DNA from: Paraphaeosphaeria minitans
Lineage: Eukaryota > Ascomycota > Dothideomycetes > Pleosporales > Didymosphaeriaceae
NCBI GenBank assembly: GCA_015832175.1
Contig: WJXW01000013.1
Coordinates: 744,001 to 808,000, forward strand
Length of the DNA stretch: 64,000 nucleotides
Direction: 5' to 3'
The translations under genes were made by a program, and so were the position numbers. Below, piece by piece: positions 46,482 through 58,370 of the stretch; position 1 is the first letter of the stretch, and the number at the start of each line of letters is the position of its first letter. The notes below the pieces were generated by a model. It ran no database searches, was not told the DNA's origin, and worked only from the letters and a program-made list of their open reading frames with translations.

Positions 46482-48777
46482 CTACGACACGCCGCCAAAT
46501 CTCTCCGTCCGTCCCCCCCTGAAGCTTCGATAAAAGTCCTCGGTGGGATCGCTGCCGAGCCCACTCCACCCATTCGCCCCCGCGCGTTGGCCTTCCTTCT
46601 GCGCCTGCTCAATCCTCTGCTGCAATTGCATGGCGCCCGAATCGATAAGCTGGAGCTGAGCGAGCTGGTTGTTGAGCACACGGACGACCTTGGTGAGGGG
46701 GTCGTCGGGCTTTCCGGACTTGCTGAGCGTCTGGGACGTAGCGTTGATCTCCTCGATCATCTCGGTGAGGTCCTTGTTAAGCTCGTTGAGGCGGTCTTGC
46801 AGTTTTTCGGCGAGTTTGTAACTGGGGGAGTCGTTAATTCACGTTAATCAAGAGAGAAGGTCAACTTACGTTCGCTCGCGCTCTTGGTCGGGGCCGCGCA
46901 AACTGTCTGCTCGGCCGCCGATGCCATGGATCTGCATCATCTGGTCGATCTCCTTCTCGTACTTATCTAAGAAGTGATCCAGTTCAGTCTGATTGTCCTC
47001 GATGTGGGTCAGATGCTTCTCGACTTCCTGCGCATCACGCTCCGCCTGAAAGGTCTTTGAATAGAGTGACTTGACCTTATCCGAGTTCTCCACCAAGGCG
47101 CGGTCCCATTTCGCAACAGTGTTGGCCTGAGCTTGGAACTCTTTCTGGTACTTGGATAGATCAGAGGCCCAGCGGGTGATAATTTCGTCCATTGATTTGT
47201 TTTTGAGGCGCGACTGTGCGGAGGGTGCCGGCCCGGCAGTTGAGGTTGCGAAGCCGGTCTTGGCTGGGTCTCCAGATGCCCCTGATGCAGCACCGGAAGC
47301 GGTCGAAGCTGGGGCAGCGGTTGACGTGGCACCTGGTACAGATGAAGCTGCGGTAGAGGCTGCCGGCTTGTTGAAAAGTGAAGGGGCTGCTGTGCTAGTC
47401 GTTGTGCCACTCGGTGCTCCAGTTGATGTAGCACTTGGAGCGGGTGTTGCGCTGCCTTTGTTGAACAGAGAGAAGCTAGGCGTGGCCGCAGTTCCACTCG
47501 GCGCAGCTCCAGACGAGGGTGCTGAGGTTCCGGTCGCTGCGTCTGACGCTGGTTTCTGGCCCCCCAGCCCTGAGAACAGGGAAGATCCGCTTGACGCTGC
47601 TGGTGTTGCAGGCGACGAGCCTACCGAGGTCGCTGCGGGCGTCATTCGACTGAACAAGGAATTGCCAGAGCTCGAAGTGGCCGCCGGGGCGGCGGTGCCA
47701 AAAACGTTCGACATGGTGGAAGGCGTGTTACCAGTGGACGTTGGCGCGGATTTGTCTCCACCAAGGCTGAATGATGGTGTCTTGTTTCCTCCTAAGCTGA
47801 GCGCGGGCGTAGCACTTGTGGACGGTTGGGAGGTAGCAGGTTGTCCGAATCCGAAGGTTGATGTGTTTGCCGGGGTAGCTGCTGGTGTTGTGCTACCAAG
47901 ACTGAACAAAGAACCCTGAGTTGTCGCTTGCGGCGCTGCACTACCGGCCGGCTGCACAGGCGTGCTCTTGTTCGCATCCTTGGATGCATCTTTATTACCG
48001 AACCCACCGAAGGGGTTGCCGGCTGGTTGCGCAGGAGTTGAGCCCGGGGTAGCGCTGCCAAAGAGGTTCGGTGTGGAAGACGTGGTTGCGGGCTTCGCAG
48101 CGCCGCCGCCGAAGAGGGATGATGCACTGCCTGCGCCAGAGCCAGCTTGGCCAAACAAGCTGTTGCCTGGTGGGGGTCCTGCGGGTGTTGTCGAGGGAAG
48201 AGAGAATGTCTTGTTCGGGGCGGGCGTAGATGATTCTGCAGTAATGTCAGCATCCGCACACTAATAGTTTTCAATCCATGATATCGTCGGTAATAATGGG
48301 TCCATCAAACCTATCAATCATGGAAAATGTGGCCGACATACCTGCGGGCTTGCCAAACGCGAACGATGATGCCGTTGCCGTATTCCCTCCTGTTGACGCG
48401 CCAGAACTTCCTGTAGCAGCCCCGCCAAATAGCGATGGCTTCCCTCCTATCTCGGCATCGCCGCCTGTGTTTCCGAAAGAGAGGCCTCCCGAAGCGGGCT
48501 GTGATGCGCCGGACGTAGCCTGCGCGTTTCCGAAGAGGCTGGGTTTGCTGGCAGCGGGCGTGCTGGACCCGCCTCCGAATAGGTTGCCTCCCGAGCTTGC
48601 AGCGCCGCTGCCGAAGAGAGGAGGGGCTCCACCTTGTGTGCTGGTGCCTGAATTCGTGTTGTTCGCGCCGCCGAAGAGGCTCGATGTGCCGGGAGTCGCT
48701 GCACCGCCGCCAAACAGAGGCTTGTTCGGCGTGCTGCTGTTGGTGTTGTTGTTGGTTGTCCCGAACTTGAAATCCAT
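46482..48777 (-). CDS. nsp1: FG-nucleoporin Nsp1/Nup62
   Basis: Central channel component of the nuclear pore. Three exons: 48777-48342, 48235-46870 and 46821-46482, introns 106 and 48 bp; 713 aa. The N-terminal 460 residues are a low-complexity FG domain with repeats of SLFG, NLFG, LFGG and FSLG in Ser/Thr/Ala/Gly-rich spacers. From about 475 a coiled-coil Nsp1_C domain follows (MDEIITRWASDLSKYQKEFQ, TVAKWDRALVENSDKV, LYSKTFQAERDAQEVEKHLTHIEDNQTELDHFLDKYE). This is the part that binds Nup57/Nup49 and Nup82 partners. The last splice restores RERERTYKLAEKLQDRLNELNKDL. The very C-terminus (FYRSFRGG) matches family practice. Start is the first Met, MDFKFG. Long open frames on the opposite strand are shadows of the repeats. 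Confidence 0.95.
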
Positions 48778-49323
48778 GGTGAGGGATTGTTCAACCCTTG
48801 CTTGTACCCCGTGAGCTTGGTGTTGAGGTCGAGTTGAGGTCGAGCTGTTTACCTACTTGTGTTGTGCCGGCACGCGCTTTGTATAGGCAGCAGAGTTTGA
48901 GACAAGGCGCAATTACACAGTCAATGCAAGAAGTGCAACTGGCTGGTCGCGCTCGAAATCGTGAGCGGGAGCGTGGAATTAGTTGATGCGACAAACCGCT
49001 TGCCTGCAGCGTCACGGTCGCGCTGCAGCTCCAAAGTTTGGATCTCCACACGGAAAGCACGAGCCATGCCGGTGAATTGTCGGTCCGCCGCGCGCCTGCC
49101 TGAGCTCTAGAACGTCCCCCGCTGCCAGTTGCCAACTACGAATGCCCTGCGACTGGGCGGTGTCGTTTCCAAATTACAGTTCGATATCCGCACGTCACTC
49201 AGTCTCCTCACCAGCGCTGTCTTCACCCTTACCTCTCCCCTATTCCGTCTTCTCAGCTCTACGACCACCTCCCAGCTCCCTCTATTCTAGCTATTGTCTA
49301 AGCACCTTCCGCCCTCAATCTCC
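48778..49323. promoter_or_regulatory. Divergent promoter between nsp1 and the DUF5102/Laa2-like gene
   Basis: About 550 bp between divergent start codons. The plus-strand side has a pyrimidine-rich leader (CTTACCTCTCCCCTATTCC and similar). Near 48824-48845 there is a short GGTTGAGGTCGAG duplication. No specific site assigned. Confidence 0.45.
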
Positions 49324-51064
49324 ATGGCCGACGAACTGGCCCCTCCGCGCAAGAGTACCGAGCTGGAGGACTCTGGTACCAAAGATTTGGGCAAGTACCA
49401 CCCTTTCATTCTCATCACTTTGCCTAATTGGTGTACAGCCGCCGAGTCATCCAGCGACGAGCACTTTTCCGACGCTTCTGAAGGCCGCGTCGTGAAGCCC
49501 GACCGATCTACTGCCACGTCGCCTATCCCCGTCACCCGCGTGGAGCGCGTGGACGACGAGCCCAGCTATGGCGAGGTCCCCGGCACCGAGGCCTACAATA
49601 AGCGCACCCAGGATGCCGTTCCGGACGAGGTCGAAATCGTGCTTGAGGGCCAGCGCAGCCGCAGTGCTTCCAGGGTCAGCATAAGTGATCGTCCGTACAC
49701 CCCAGGAGGCACTCAAATCCCCAAGACGGTGGTGGAGAAAATAGACCCAGACGTACCCAGTCACGGTGATGTGCCCGGCACGCTGGCCCATGAATATCGT
49801 GCTGCAGACGCTGTCCCTGACATTGTGCTGAAAGCCCCAGAGCCTCCAGAAAAGAAACCCGAGGGTACGTAAGGCGAGTTTTCTTTCTCCCTACGTACGA
49901 TTGACGGAAGAAGGGACGCCAACCGCCTCCATAAGCAGATCTCCCATGAGCTCCGACAACGAAGACGACGAAATAGACGACCGAGATGCCTCTGCGGCTG
50001 ATGTCACAAAGGACGATGGTGCAGCGGAGGATGACGATGATGACGACGGCGGCAACGACGACGACGGGTTTGGCGACGATTTCGATGACTTTGAGGAGGG
50101 CGGGGAAGGGGACGATTTTGGGGATTTTGATGATGGGTTTCAGCAAGGCGAGGAAGATCCCGAGACTACATTTGACAAAGCCCCAGAACAGCCCTCTATG
50201 CCTGCCCCTTCCATGGGCCCTGTAAGTGAGAAATATTCAATCCCTGGTCTACGGTCTCTTGCGGTTCCTGTTCCACGGTGATGGATTGGCTGACGGCGTC
50301 TATGCGTAGCCTGTGCTTGATTTCGAAAACCTCACAACCCTTGAAGAGATTGCCATTGCCACCCAGCCCTACCTTGATGAAATCTACCCGTCCCAGAAAG
50401 AGATACCTAGCATTGCCACCAACCAAGCCGCTCTCCGTTCGATATTTCTTTCGGACCGGAGCGAATCGCTGTGGTCCCAGCTCGTGGCGCCACCTCCACT
50501 CCAACCGCCTGACTGGGTCCGTTCGCGAATTCGGCGTCTGTTCCTGGTGTCGCTGGGTGTACCCGTCGATCTGGACGAGATCTTACCAGCATCGAAGCAG
50601 AAAAAGTTGGTCCTCCCGTCGATACACATCCCTGGCGAGAAATCGCCAAGACCTTCCGCAGACAGCCGGAATGGGGCGCTGGGCAGAGTGAAGAAGGAAA
50701 ATGCCTCCTCGACATCAGTAGATTCGTCAGCCTCCAAGTCGGGGAAACGGAAAGGGCCGGTGCCGCCTCCTCAGCTGGACATTAGCTCTACGACCATGCT
50801 GTGCGCCACCACGGATGCTGCGCTAGGGAATTTCACAGACGAGGAGCTGCAAGCCCACGTGAAACGGCTCGAAGAACTCAAGGAGCGGGCGCACGAGGTG
50901 TTTGACTATTGGCAGAAGCGCATGGAGAGCGCGCTGGGAGACAAGGACGCTGTAAGCATGCATGAATTTCCCCACCACGGTCGAGGGTGCGCTAACCGCC
51001 TTGACACGTCTAGTTCGAGCAGGTCATCGAGAGCCTGGTCGCACACGCCAAGAAGCTGAGGTGA
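49324..51064 (+). CDS. Acidic DUF5102/Laa2-like clathrin-adaptor accessory protein
   Basis: Exons 49324-49864, 49911-50221, 50310-50951 and 51014-51064, giving 514 aa. A 48 nt segment in the first exon, from GCAAGTACC to GTGTACAG (about 49391-49438), looks like a GC-AG intron and would leave 498 aa. The acceptor at 49910 is followed three bases on by another AG (GAAGAAG), so either may be used. Features: SSDEHFSDASEG near the N-terminus, two related EPSYGEVPGTEAY / VPSHGDVPGTLAH repeats, then a strongly acidic region (DDGFGDDFDDFEEGGEGDDFGDFDDGF). Such DDFGDF motifs bind the AP-1 gamma ear. The C-terminal half is folded and ends in a helix (FTDEELQAHVKRLEELKERAHEVFDYWQ). This layout fits DUF5102 proteins such as yeast Laa2, an AP-1 partner. 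The family call is from memory of these features and moderate. Confidence 0.7.
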
Positions 51065-52540
51065 AGAGCAGCCGTTGGCACGAATGGCCAAAACAGTCGG
51101 TTCCGACGAGATTCGGACACAACAGGCATGCTCCCAGGTGGTGATTACAAGGCTAGCCCGGGAAGCCACGTGTCGGGCCGGGGGGGGGGGCGAGTACATG
51201 TGACGGGTAAGATGAATTCACGGGCAGGACAAGGCCGACGCCGAGGTAGCAACGGCTTCGGTTGGCTGTGGTGTGTGTGTTTGTTAGGTGGGGGCGGCTA
51301 GGGCCAACGATGCCGTAGCGGCTTCGACATGGTGCGAGGTGGTGTGGTGGGGCAGCGTATAGACGGCAGACACTGGACAGCGTGCTCTGCTCACGACAGG
51401 CTCGGTCCGCCAAACCGCTTGCAAGCCTCACGTGAGCCCATAGAAGCAAGCGCGGGCACGAGGCTGCGCGCGAGAAACGGACTACATTTTGAAACCGAGG
51501 TGCATGATGATGGGCACGTTTCCATGTCCACGGTGTCTGTCGTGAATGTCGATCAATCAGGGGGCGCTCTGACGGCGGGCTCGTACGGTGAGGATGACGG
51601 TGTGCCTCTGCTCTGGCATCGCGGAGGGTGAGGTGAGGATGGAATTCGATGGGGTCCCCAAGCGGACCGGATGGGACCTGGGTGCACATCTGACCGGGTC
51701 CAGGGGAATTGTTAAAACATCGACTTGCCGTTTCATTACACTCGATGTAGCTTAGTCAGCATTTGCAATGCCAGTTTACGTGCAGCGCTAACAGAGGCAT
51801 CGATACGCTAGCCCGATCGTAGCCTCGATTCCCCCTAGCAGTCCTTGGGCTAGCCCTAGTTTGACCTAGCCGCCACGTCCCTAGCCCCAGTCCGACCTAG
51901 CCTTCGCGGCACTAGCCTTAAGGCGACCTAGCCATCGCGCCCCTAGCCCCAGCTCCATCTAGCGTTCTTCGTGCTGCAGCTCAAGTCGAGTGTGATTATA
52001 CGACGGGAGAGGAGTGGAGGCACTCGGCGCGAGGGAGGGTGCAATTTCTGAGGAAACTCCCAGGGTCCTGAACAGATACCTAGATAGCGTCACGACGGCG
52101 GCGCATCGTGTGCTGTCAGCCGTTATTTGCCCCCTTGTAGGCAATTCTTGTGCATGAGGCGGGCGTGCCGGGCTAGCAGCGGTTGCCGAGTAGCCATCCG
52201 TTCCACCATCGCCCGCTGCCAGCCAGACTCCAGTATCCTCGCAGGGCCCCATGTGACGGCCAGTCCTCACCGCAACCACCGGGCAGGGAGCCCAAGTCCG
52301 ACGGCCTGGCAGAAGCAGATGTCTTGCCGCCATTACATCACCGGGCGTGGGCGAACAACGACGTGCTGTGGTAGCGCTCTGGCATGCGAGATGAGTGCTT
52401 GTCTAGCGGCGCCCTGTTCCGACACACAAAGCTGGCTGCCCCGTCTTCTGCGCCACCTGGGCGGGACGCGATGCCAGGCTAACTTCCGAGGCCTGCAGCA
52501 GCGGCTTCGTCAGATGGGGAGAAGGACTCAAGTGCTCGCT
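51065..52540. repeat. Intergenic with an 11-G run and degenerate CCTAGCC repeats
   Basis: No credible gene. A homopolymer of 11 G lies at 51180-51190. From about 51806 to 51966 a degenerate array of CCTAGCC/CTAGCCC units with Cys-box-like spacers (GACCTAGCC, CCCTAGCCCC) repeats eight or more times. The remaining sequence has no recognised element. Confidence 0.6.
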
Positions 52541-52544
52541 AGGG

Positions 52545-52605
52545 GTCAGGACGCTCAGGACGCTCAGGACGCTCAGGACGCTCAGGACGCTCAGTACGCT
52601 CAGGC
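52545..52605. repeat. GCTCAGGAC minisatellite, 9 bp unit
   Basis: About six to seven tandem copies of a 9 bp unit (GCTCAGGAC, with one GCTCAGTAC variant) lie about 570 bp upstream of the nik1 start codon. Confidence 0.9.
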
Positions 52606-52748
52606 AGGCCCAGCGACTGCTTTGTGCAAACAGTATCGCCGATCACCCTGCACCCTGCTCCTCCGCATCCCACTGTCCACTGCGCGTTCGCTTCTTCAGT
52701 GTTTCCTGTTTCTGTTTCTTGTTCGCTTCTGCTTCTGTCTCTAGCGCT

Positions 52749-52754
52749 CCTCTC

Positions 52755-52787
<33 letters not shown>

Positions 52788-52835
52788 GCTCCCCCTCTTC
52801 CCGCCCCCCCCCTCTCTCTCTCCTTTTCTCGACCT
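52749..52835. repeat. Pyrimidine (CT) tract in the nik1 leader
   Basis: A run of TCTCTTTCTC, then (CT)n, a C-run of nine or ten and again CTCTCTCTC. Pyrimidine tracts of this kind commonly mark core promoters and leaders of strongly expressed fungal genes. Confidence 0.8.
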
Positions 52836-53175
52836 TCTCTTGCATCCAGCTTCCGCTGCCCGTGACTCTGTGAAGCAGGCTGCATGGGCCCGCATCTATC
52901 GATTCTATCCTTTTGCCGCGATTCGCCTACCTATCCCTACCCCCTAGCACCCGCGCCAACCTCTTCGATACGCGCGGGGGCCTCCTAGCCAAAGCCTACA
53001 ACGACAGCCCTTTTTGGCGACGACAACACCACAGCATACCCGCCGATCTCGCCGGCTCCTTCTTCTGCTTTTCCATCTTCGACGCCGCTGTTCGCGAGAG
53101 CCCGAGCGTCGTGCTGCTGTTCCCCATGCGCCGCGAATAGCACATCCACTTCCTCCATTCGCATTCGCATCCGCG

Positions 53176-56100
53176 ATGACCACCGAAACCTACACAGGGC
53201 TGACAGCCTTTGTCAAGAACCTTGCCCGATCGCACGACCCTGGGCTCGATGCCTCCTTTCGCGCCCAGATTGCCGCGAATGCCGCCGAGCAGAGCCCCGT
53301 GGTCCTCGCCGGCTCCGACGACTCGCCAGAGAAGGCTGACCTCGAAAGGGAGCTCGCCGCTCTTGTTGCCCGCGTGCAGTACCTCGAGGCCAAGGCCAAC
53401 GTCGTAGACAACCACACATTCCCCATGACCCCTGGCGAGCCCGCCAACGCATCCTTCCTGTACGCTCCTTCCGCGCCCGCCTCCCGCAATGGCGGGCACT
53501 CCGACCGCCGCGGATCCGAAAAGCGCGCCACCTGGGTCAGCAACTGGCTGGCTGCGAAGCAGGACAACGGCGACTCTGCACAGCCCGCCACTGCGCTCAC
53601 CGAAGAGCAGCTCAACTACCTGCGGGACCACCTGAACAAGCAAGCTGACCAGATCAAAAATCAGCGCGAGCATATCGACAACCTCAGCGCCGAGGTCAAC
53701 AAGCAGCTGAACAACCAGAACACGGCCTTCGCACATGGCATCGAGGATATTGGCGCTCTCAAGCGAGAGCTCGGCAAGCACCAGCAGGCCAACTTGGCCT
53801 TCCAGAAGGCGCTACGGGAAATCGGGAGCATTGTCACAGCTGTCGCTATGGGCGATCTGAGCAAGAAGGTTCTGATTCACGCGAAAGAGATGGACCCCGA
53901 GATCACCCTGTTCAAGCGCACCATCAACCGCATGGTTGACCAGTTGCAGGATTTTGCTAGTCAGGTCACTTTCTTGGCCAAGGAAGTCGGAACCGAGGGC
54001 AGACTTGGTGGCCAAGCAGACTTGCCCGGCGTTGACGGCATTTGGGCTGAGCTTACCGACAGTGGTACGTCTTTCGACTCCTTCGTTCTGGCCAATGCTA
54101 ACACGCGACACAGTCAATGTCATGGCGAAGAACCTTACCGAGCAAGTGCGTGAAATCGCCATCGTCACCACCGCTGTGGCGCACGGGGATCTGAGCAAGA
54201 AGATTGAACGACCCGCTCGAGGAGAAATCCTGCAGCTACAGCAGACGATCAATACCATGGTGGACCAGCTGCAGTCGTTCGCCACCCAGGTCACCAAAGT
54301 CGCCAGAGATGTCGGTACCGAGGGCAAGCTGGGTGGTCAGGCCGAGATTGCCGGAGTCAAGGGCATGTGGAACGAGCTCACGGTCAATGTGAACGCCATG
54401 GCCCAGAACCTTACTACGCAAGTCAGGGATATCGCACAAGTCACAACTGCCGTCGCTCAAGGAAACCTCACACGGAAGGTCGAAGCCGAGTGCAAGGGCG
54501 AGATCCTGGAACTGAAGAACACGATCAACTTGATGGTAGATCAACTGCAGCAGTTCGCGCACGAAGTCACCAAGATTGCCCGAGAGGTCGGTTCGGAAGG
54601 TCGGCTAGGTGGCCAAGCTACCGTGCACGGTGTCGAAGGAACGTGGAAAGACCTGACTGAAAATGTGAACGGTATGGCTATGAATCTCACTACCCAAGTG
54701 CGAGAAATTGCCGAAGTCACAACCGCTGTCGCTCGGGGAGACTTGAGCCGAAAAGTCAAGGCCGAAGTCCAGGGTGAAATTCTATCTCTCAAGATTACCA
54801 TCAACACCATGGTTGACCGTCTGAACACATTTGCGCAGGAAGTGAGCAAGGTGGCTCGTGAAGTCGGCACGGACGGTATCTTGGGCGGCCAAGCCCAGGT
54901 CGACAACGTGGAGGGCAAGTGGAAAGACCTGACCAACAACGTCAACACCATGGCCCAAAACCTTACTTTGCAAGTGCGAAGTATATCCGAGGTTACCCAG
55001 GCCATTGCCAAGGGTGACATGAGCCGAAGGGTCCACGTCGATGCAGAGGGTGAAATTCGGCTCCTGAAGGACACTGTCAACGACATGGTTACGCGTTTGG
55101 ACGACTGGTCGCTAGCCGTGAAACGCGTTGCTCGTGATGTCGGTGTCGACGGAAAGATGGGTGGGCAAGCCGACGTTCAAGACATTGACGGACGTTGGAA
55201 GGAAATTACGACCGATGTCAACACCATGGCCCAGAACTTGACATCACAAGTGCGTGCATTTGGTGACATCACCAATGCGGCTATGGAAGGCAAGTTCACA
55301 CAAATCACTGTCGAAGCATCTGGTGAGATGGACGAACTGAAGAGGAAGATCAACCAGATGGTGGCTAGTCTTCGGGAGAGTATCCAGAGAAACACCGCTG
55401 CGAGGGAAGCGGCCGAGTTGGCGAACAAGACGAAATCCGAGTTCCTTGCGAACATGTCGCACGAGATCCGCACACCTATGAACGGCATCATCGGCATGAC
55501 CCAGCTCACCCTCGACACCGACCTTACTCATTCGCAGCGCGAAATGCTGACCATCGTCCATAATTTGGCTGGTCAGCTCTTAACGATCATCGATGACATC
55601 CTGGATATCAGTAAGATCGAAGCGAATCGTATGGTCATGGAAGAGATCCCGTTCTCGTTGCGAGGCACCATCTTCAATGCTCTCAAATCCTTGTCGACAA
55701 GAGCAAACGAGCGAAAACTTGATCTCGCTTACGATGTATCGTTCGACGTACCTGACTACGTGGTCGGTGACTCTTTCCGGTTAAGACAGATCATTCTCAA
55801 CCTCGTGGGCAACGCTATTAAATTTACTGAGCACGGAGAAGTCAAGGTCGCCATCTCCATGGCTCAAGATGAGCAGGAGACTGGCCAATACATCTTCCAA
55901 TTTGCAGTGTCGGACACTGGCATAGGAATCCATGGCGACAAGCTCAATCTCATTTTCGATACCTTCCAGCAGGCAGACGGATCAACAACCCGAAAGTTCG
56001 GTGGCACTGGCCTGGGTCTGTCAATCTCGAAGCGACTCGTAACGCTCATGGGCGGAAGGATGTGGGTCACATCGGATTACGGAAAGGGGAGTGTGTTCTA

Positions 56101-57241
56101 CTTTACCTGCAAGGTCCGTGCCGGAAAACCGGATCTCAGCGCCCTTCAACAACAAATAGCGCCCTACAGCAAGCACACTGTGTTGTTCGTAGATCAGGGT
56201 CACACCCGATTCTCCGAACAGATCGAAGAGCATCTGAAGATGCTCGACCTCGTGCCGATTGTTATCGGCTCTATAGATGAAGTACCAATTCCAGAGAAGC
56301 CCAGTGCAGACATGGGCTTCGACTGCGTCATCGTCGACAACGAACAGACAGCAAGGGAGCTGCGCAACGCCGAGCGCTTCAAGTATATCCCGCTGGTAAT
56401 GCTTACGCCGCGCGTTTCAATAAGCCTTCGGTCAGCACTCGAGAACGGTATTTCGAGCTACATGACCACACCTTGCTTACCGATCGATCTCGGCAACGCC
56501 CTCATCCCAGCGCTCGATGGCCGAGCAGCACCACTGGTGTCGGACCACTCGAAGTCGTTCAACATTTTACTCGCAGAAGACAACGCAGTCAATCAGAAGC
56601 TCGCCGTCCGTATCCTGGAGAAGTACCACCACCGGGTCACCGTGGCCAACAACGGTCTGGAGGCCTTCGAACACATTCAAAAGAAGCGATACGATTGCGT
56701 TCTCATGGACGTGCAGATGCCCGTCATGGTAAGACCCCTGTCCCTCCCGGCGTCACCCCATCTAACGTTTCCCCAGGGTGGATTCGAAGCCACAGCCAAG
56801 ATACGCGAATGGGAGCGCGACAACGCCATCCCCTCGACCCCCGTCATCGCCCTCACCGCGCACGCCATGGTCGGCGACCGCGAGAAGTGCCTCGCCGCTC
56901 AAATGGACGACTACCTCAGCAAGCCGCTCCGCCAGAACCATCTCATCCAGACGATCCTCCGCTGCGCGACCATGGGTGGCCACCTCTACGACCATGAGCA
57001 GCGCCACAACATAGAACACATGGCTGCGCCGGACATGTCGCTCCCGTCCTCGGACGCGCACTCGCCCAACGGCACGCCGTCCAAGGGCTCGCACCGGCGG
57101 CCGCATCTCGAAGCGCGGGGGTACACGGAGCGCGGAGGTGGAGCGGCCGGGTCGCCGAGCCTACTCGCCGCGGATCAGAGCGATCCTGTAGATAGAGTAA
57201 GTAAACGGATCAAACTCAAGCGTGGATGGGAGTGTATATAA
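53176..57241 (+). CDS. nik1: Group III hybrid histidine kinase, Nik1/Os-1/TcsC type
   Basis: Cytosolic osmosensing hybrid kinase feeding the Ypd1-Ssk1-HOG MAP-kinase pathway; the family sets sensitivity to phenylpyrrole and dicarboximide fungicides. Three exons: 53176-54064, 54114-56728 and 56777-57241, introns 49 and 48 bp; 1,322 aa. An N-terminal coiled coil (about 120-190) is followed by about six HAMP-type repeats (about 200-720), each with AVAxGDLSKKV and MVDQLQ-like blocks. The H-box [15 protein letters not shown] has its His near 745. The ATP-binding G-box is [15 protein letters not shown] receiver domain near 1115-1235 begins [12 protein letters not shown] and has its phospho-acceptor Asp in CVLMDVQMP near 1161. 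The last intron sits right after that motif, is 48 nt, and has no stop in frame. The C-terminus is Ser/Gly/His-rich. Start chosen at MTTETYTGL; no in-frame ATG lies upstream before a stop. Confidence 0.96.
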
Positions 57242-57966
57242 CAACACACGCGAGCGTTACCATGCCTGAAAATAAAGGAGAGATTGCTGATTCGTGGCTA
57301 GCAGCTTTTGCTACGGAGTCATAGCAGTTAGGATCTGAGAGGCCTACGGGAGCTGAGGGGGTGATTGGGAAAGCGGAGACGCGAATGGGGAGGTTGGGAA
57401 TGCAATTGTTTGTCGGCGAAATGTACGAAGTTGCAAGTGTGCTTTTGCGGATACCCCCGGGTCGAAATCAGATGGAAGCTGAAAGCGGTGGAAGCCGGAC
57501 GATGCTCACCTGGCGAGCGTTGGGATAGATGGACGGATGGACGGATGGATCGGGCATTTCTCATGCAACATTGTTGTGGTGTTTTTGGGTCTGCTTTCAC
57601 CTCGTTGCTCTGTTTTTTTTTTTGGGTCTTGCTGCACGCTCGCGTCGCTTGTTCGCCGCGTTGCGTCTCCCTCCCCGCCATTTTTTCCTTGTCTCATCTC
57701 TGCAAAGTTGTCTGTTCATTAGGAAGCAGATGGCATGGGCGAGATTGGAAGACGGGTACTGCATTTAGTGGCGTTGGGTCTTTTTTTGGAGGGTAGGGTA
57801 AGGTAGGGTAGGGTAGGGTAGGATAAGGTAGGATAGGATAGCATATGATTGGATAGGACTAGAGTGCCAATCGAGGCTTCATGACTTGCGAGACATGAAT
57901 TCGATGTCCGTTTGGGTGATGACTTCTAGACTTCTCCCATCGCGTCGAGATACATGCATGTCCCAT

Positions 57967-58020
<54 letters not shown>

Positions 58021-58140
58021 ACACACACATATGCGCTGCTCTCTGGGTCTCAAGAGTTCGTGAGTCGTTTTGTGAGTTTCCTCCCTGGGGCTTTCTCGTT
58101 CCTGCACGCTTGCGCGTGACAGTCGGTTTACGCACTCGGC
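57242..58140. repeat. Low-complexity flank with telomere-like G-rich tract and (TC)24
   Basis: Downstream of nik1: a T run of about 12 at 57612-57623; a G-rich tract at 57790-57860 made of GGGTA, GGTA and GGATA units (GGGTAGGGTAAGGTAGGGT and decay products); and a pure TC dinucleotide repeat of 24 units at 57969-58016 followed by (AC)n. GGACGGATGGAC repeats lie near 57530-57550. No gene was seen. Confidence 0.8.
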
Positions 58141-58370
58141 CGCGTCTTGGTCGCAAGTCCTCTTCCCGTAGGTAGTTACTTGGCCGCGTTCTCGTCCACT
58201 GAATGTCTACCCTACCCGGCCGCGTCCCCGTTATCAAAGCGCGTCTTCGGTACCTATTTGGCGACATCTTCATATACACAGAGTGCGTCTGCCGTACCTA
58301 CTTGGCGGCGTCCTCATCCCCCTCGCGATTCCCACATTTGGCTGCATCTCCATCTAGAATACGTTTAGTT
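58141..58370. repeat. Degenerate minisatellite around a GTACCTACTTGGCxGCGTCCTC core
   Basis: Four to five diverged copies of a unit of about 40-60 bp share GTA(C)CTA(C)TTGGC(C/G)GCGTC(C/T)TC, seen near 58168, 58214, 58248 and 58293. It has no coding potential of its own. Confidence 0.5.

Noticed and set aside
47152..47919. Long plus-strand frame of 255 codons opposite the nucleoporin
   Set aside because: It mirrors the FG-repeat codons (Val/Gly/Ala/Asp-rich) and has no family feature; it is a shadow of nsp1.
52545..52605. CRISPR-like array
   Set aside because: It is a short-unit minisatellite without spacers, in a eukaryotic genome.
57790..57860. True telomere repeat
   Set aside because: Units are GGGTA and GGATA rather than TTAGGG, and genes continue on both sides, so it is interstitial and only telomere-like.
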